Source: Pyrinomonadaceae bacterium
GTDB lineage: Bacteria; Acidobacteriota; Blastocatellia; Pyrinomonadales; Pyrinomonadaceae
DNA: 8,688 nt
Direction: 5' to 3'
NCBI GenBank assembly: GCA_018060305.1
Contig: JAGOWF010000107.1
Span: forward strand, 1-8,688
The position numbers were made by a program, and so were the translations under genes. The notes beneath the pieces were generated by a model. It had not been told where the DNA came from. It saw nothing but the letters and a program-made list of their open reading frames with translations, and searched no databases. Shown one piece after another: positions 6,782-8,688 of the stretch (the first letter of the stretch is position 1; every line of letters begins with the position of its first letter).

Positions 6782-6860
6782 GCCCGCGAATAACGCGAAT
6801 CGGCTCCAATGTGATATCGAGGATGTTTTTTATTCGTTCGATTCGCGTAGATTCGCGGGC
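6782..6860. repeat. Long imperfect inverted repeat upstream of hslV, REP/MITE-like
   Basis: The left arm 6782-6802 (GCCCGCGAATAACGCGAATC plus one base) and the right arm 6839-6860 (starts CGATTCGCG, ends ATTCGCGGGC) are reverse complements. The only difference is a small change in the middle, TTA against TAGA. The 36-base spacer holds an AT-rich run (gttttttattcg). It sits in the 179-base divergent gap between the amidotransferase-like gene and hslV. A single-stranded copy would fold into a strong hairpin about 45 bases before the hslV ATG. It could be a dispersed palindrome, a relic element, or a regulatory fold; no transposase or target duplication is visible. Confidence 0.75.
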
Positions 6861-6905
6861 AGTTTCTTTTGCCTTTTGGCCGCTGACTTGAGAATATCGA
6901 CATCA

Positions 6906-7448
6906 ATGGGCAATGATCGCAAAGTTCGTTCGACGACCGTATTGTTCGTCCGCCGCGACGGCAAGGGAGCGATGGCGGGCGACGGGCAGGTAACGCTGGG
7001 CGACACCGTTATCAAATCGAGCGCACGCAAGGTCCGCCGAATATCGAACGGCAAGATCGTGGCCGGATTCGCCGGCTCGACCGCCGACGCATTTGCCCTG
7101 CTCCAGAGGTTCGAAACAAAGCTGGAACAATTTCAGGGCCAGCTCGAACGCGCGGCGATAGAACTCAGCAAAGACTGGCGCACGGATAAATATCTAAGAA
7201 ATCTCGAAGCTCTATTGATAGTCGCCGACGAAAAGGACGCGTTCCTGATCTCAGGGAAAGGCGACGTCATCGCCTCAGACGACGGCCTGCTCGCGGTCGG
7301 CTCAGGCAGTAGCTACGCCCTGGCTGCCGCGCGTGCGCTGATGCGGCACACAACTATGTCAGGCCGCGACGTTGCCGAAGAATCACTCAAGATCGCGGGT
7401 GAGATCTGTATTTACACCAACTCGGAGATAGTCATAGAAGAAATTTGA
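6906..7448 (+). CDS. hslV: ATP-dependent protease peptidase subunit HslV (ClpQ)
   Basis: This is the proteolytic subunit of the two-component HslVU protease: two stacked hexamers of a proteasome-beta-like Ntn hydrolase that HslU feeds with unfolded substrate. From the ATG at 6906 it has 180 residues, the family norm. The mature N-terminal Thr should be Thr10 in RSTTVLFVRRDGK. Counting from it, Asp17 (AGDGQVTLGDT) and Lys33 (ARKVRR) fall where the active site needs them. Later blocks are GFAGSTADAFALLQRFE, AVGSGSSYALAAARAL and a C-terminal NSEIVIEEI. A nine-residue leader (MGNDRKVRS) must be removed to expose Thr, more than the single Met of the E. coli protein. The frame opens further upstream at a TTG at 6750, but those 52 codons run through the inverted repeat and match no HslV. 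No strong ribosome site precedes 6906. hslU follows 102 bases later in the same direction. Confidence 0.95.
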   Translation: MGNDRKVRSTTVLFVRRDGKGAMAGDGQVTLGDTVIKSSARKVRRISNGKIVAGFAGSTADAFALLQRFETKLEQFQGQLERAAIELSKDWRTDKYLRNLEALLIVADEKDAFLISGKGDVIASDDGLLAVGSGSSYALAAARALMRHTTMSGRDVAEESLKIAGEICIYTNSEIVIEEI

Positions 7449-7469
7449 TGCGGCGAGCCCGCGTTGCCG

Positions 7470-7538
7470 AAGCCCGCGCGTTAGCAAGGGCGAAATAATC
7501 CGGCGTTGAGTGTATAGCCCTTACTGACGTGCGGGCTT
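7470..7538 (+). repeat. Near-perfect 22-bp inverted repeat between hslV and hslU, REP-like hairpin
   Basis: Arms 7470-7491 (starts AAGCCCGC, ends AAGGGC) and 7517-7538 (starts GCCCTTAC, ends GCGGGCTT) surround a 25-base loop. Of 22 positions, 19 pair perfectly. Read as plus-strand RNA, two of the other three become G-U pairs (7478 and 7482), leaving one C-A mismatch (7485), so the hairpin is most stable in the hslVU transcript. A partial second copy of the left-arm head, AGCCCGCGTTGCCGA, lies just before it from 7456. The right arm ends 12 bases before the hslU ATG. There is no T-run after it, so it does not look like a normal intrinsic terminator. Confidence 0.8.
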
Positions 7539-7550
7539 CTGCAAAGTGTT

Positions 7551-8688
7551 ATGGCGATTTATTTAGGCGGCGAGACAGCCGCCGCAAAAGCTAGTTTTGA
7601 CGACATGACGCCGCGACAGATCGTGGAAGCGCTGGACAAGTATGTCGTCGGCCAGGACGCGGCAAAAAAAGCCGTGGCGATCGCGTTGCGCAATCGCATT
7701 CGCCGTCAAAAGCTCGACCCTGAGATCGCGGATGACGTGCTGCCAAAGAACATCCTCATGATCGGCTCGACCGGCGTCGGCAAGACCGAGATCGCCCGTC
7801 GCCTCGCAAAACTCGCGAATTCCCCTTTTATCAAGATCGAGGCATCAAAATTTACCGAGGTCGGCTACGTCGGCCGCGACGTCGAATCGATGGTCCGCGA
7901 GCTCGCCGATACAGCCGTCGATATGGCGAGGCAAGCGGCGTTTGACGAGGTTACGCCGCGTGCCGAGCAAAACGTAGAGGAACGACTGCTCGATATATTG
8001 CTGCCCGCTCCGGCGCCGAGCTACGACACATCGGACGAGGGCCAAAAGGCTGCCGAAAAGGCCGATTCATCACATCAGCGCACACGCGAAAAGTTGCGCG
8101 AACAGCTTCGCCGAGGCGACATCGACGAACGTCTCGTTGACATCGAAACTCAGGATCGCTCGACCGCAACCATCGATTTTATCGGCGGCCAGGGCATGGA
8201 AGAGATGGGTGTCAACCTGCGTGATATGTTTGGCAATATGTTCCCGTCCAAGACCGTGGAAAAGAAGCTGACCATCGGCGAGGCCCGTAAGATCATGCTC
8301 CGCGACGAGCAGGAAAAGCTTGTCGATATGGATCAGGTGACCGATCAGGCTCTTGCAAGAGCCGAGACTGCGGGCATCATCTTCCTTGACGAAATGGACA
8401 AGATAGCGGGTCGCGAATCCGGCTCAGGCGGGCCTGACGTCTCGCGCGAGGGCGTTCAGCGCGACCTGCTGCCGATCGTCGAGGGCACCAATGTCAACAC
8501 AAAATACGGCATGGTCGCGACCGACCACATACTGTTCATCGCGGCCGGCGCGTTTCATGTGGCAAAGCCGACCGACCTGATACCGGAACTGCAGGGCCGC
8601 TTTCCGATCCGTGTCGAGTTAGAGGCGTTGACCGTCGATGACCTCAAGCGGATACTCGTCCAGCCGAAGAATTCGCTGATAAAGCAAT
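7551..8688 (+). CDS. hslU: ATP-dependent protease ATPase subunit HslU (ClpY), 3' end beyond the window
   Basis: HslU is the AAA+ unfoldase of HslVU: a hexamer that binds, unfolds and threads substrates into HslV. The frame is open to the right edge, giving 379 codons of a protein normally about 440-470 long. The N-terminus has the family block DDMTPRQIVEALDKYVVGQ. Walker A is GSTGVGKT at 72-79, the pore loop GYVG at 105-108, and Walker B GIIFLDEMDKIA at 275-286 with Asp280 and Glu281. Residues about 115-265 form the inserted I-domain, Lys/Glu/Arg-rich with IDFIGGQGMEEMG and DMFGNMFP. PELQGRFPIRVEL holds the likely arginine finger Arg350. I chose the ATG at 7551 because MAIYLGGE resembles the start of many HslU proteins; an in-frame ATG at 7605 would remove it. 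No strong ribosome site precedes 7551, and the inverted repeat ends close by, so coupling to hslV translation or a structural effect is possible. Confidence 0.95.
   Translation, partial: MAIYLGGETAAAKASFDDMTPRQIVEALDKYVVGQDAAKKAVAIALRNRIRRQKLDPEIADDVLPKNILMIGSTGVGKTEIARRLAKLANSPFIKIEASKFTEVGYVGRDVESMVRELADTAVDMARQAAFDEVTPRAEQNVEERLLDILLPAPAPSYDTSDEGQKAAEKADSSHQRTREKLREQLRRGDIDERLVDIETQDRSTATIDFIGGQGMEEMGVNLRDMFGNMFPSKTVEKKLTIGEARKIMLRDEQEKLVDMDQVTDQALARAETAGIIFLDEMDKIAGRESGSGGPDVSREGVQRDLLPIVEGTNVNTKYGMVATDHILFIAAGAFHVAKPTDLIPELQGRFPIRVELEALTVDDLKRILVQPKNSLIKQ

Noticed and set aside
6750..6905. N-terminal extension of HslV starting at TTG 6750
   Set aside because: The extra 52 codons cross the inverted repeat and resemble no HslV; the ATG at 6906 puts the catalytic Thr near the N-terminus.
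7470..7538. The hslV-hslU palindrome as an intrinsic terminator
   Set aside because: No T-rich tract follows on either strand, and hslU begins 12 bases later in the same direction.

Overview
The window carries about nine protein genes, mostly housekeeping and envelope functions. It fits a Gram-negative (diderm) bacterium of moderate GC. The order DUF6677-like membrane protein, recO and an LptF/LptG permease, followed by HslVU on the other strand, suggests Acidobacteriota, possibly class Blastocatellia. That placement is inferred from gene content and was not tested by any search.

Layout: everything from position 1 to 6726 is on the minus strand; everything from 6906 to the right edge is on the plus strand. 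In transcription order, the minus strand has a class I glutamine-amidotransferase-like hydrolase (5992-6726), then a tightly packed run. That run is a small DUF6677-like membrane protein (5469-5849), a 56-residue two-helix membrane protein joined to it by an ATGA overlap (5302-5472), RecO (4545-5297), and one polypeptide that looks like LptF fused to LptG (2241-4538). After a 152-base gap with a candidate promoter come a secreted M48 metallopeptidase with an N-terminal TPR-like region (667-2088) and a secreted Lys/Pro/Asp-rich protein built on a 180-bp tandem repeat, which leaves the window at its left edge. On the plus strand are hslV (6906-7448) and the first 379 codons of hslU (from 7551).

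How the genes work together: HslV (peptidase) and HslU (AAA+ unfoldase) form one ATP-dependent cytoplasmic protease. LptFG would be the inner-membrane permease of lipopolysaccharide export. The M48 peptidase and its repeat-protein partner are exported and probably act in the envelope. RecO (recombinational repair) appears to be translated between membrane-protein genes.

The main non-coding structures are two different long inverted repeats on either side of hslV: one upstream of its start (6782-6860) and one between hslV and hslU (7470-7538). Both look like REP- or MITE-like palindromes. No gene-free stretch exceeds 300 bases. I see no CRISPR array, tRNA, rRNA, transposase or phage gene, and no convincing evidence of a wholly new system. 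The best leads are the palindromes, the LptF-LptG fusion, the repeat protein with its peptidase neighbour, and the small coupled membrane protein.
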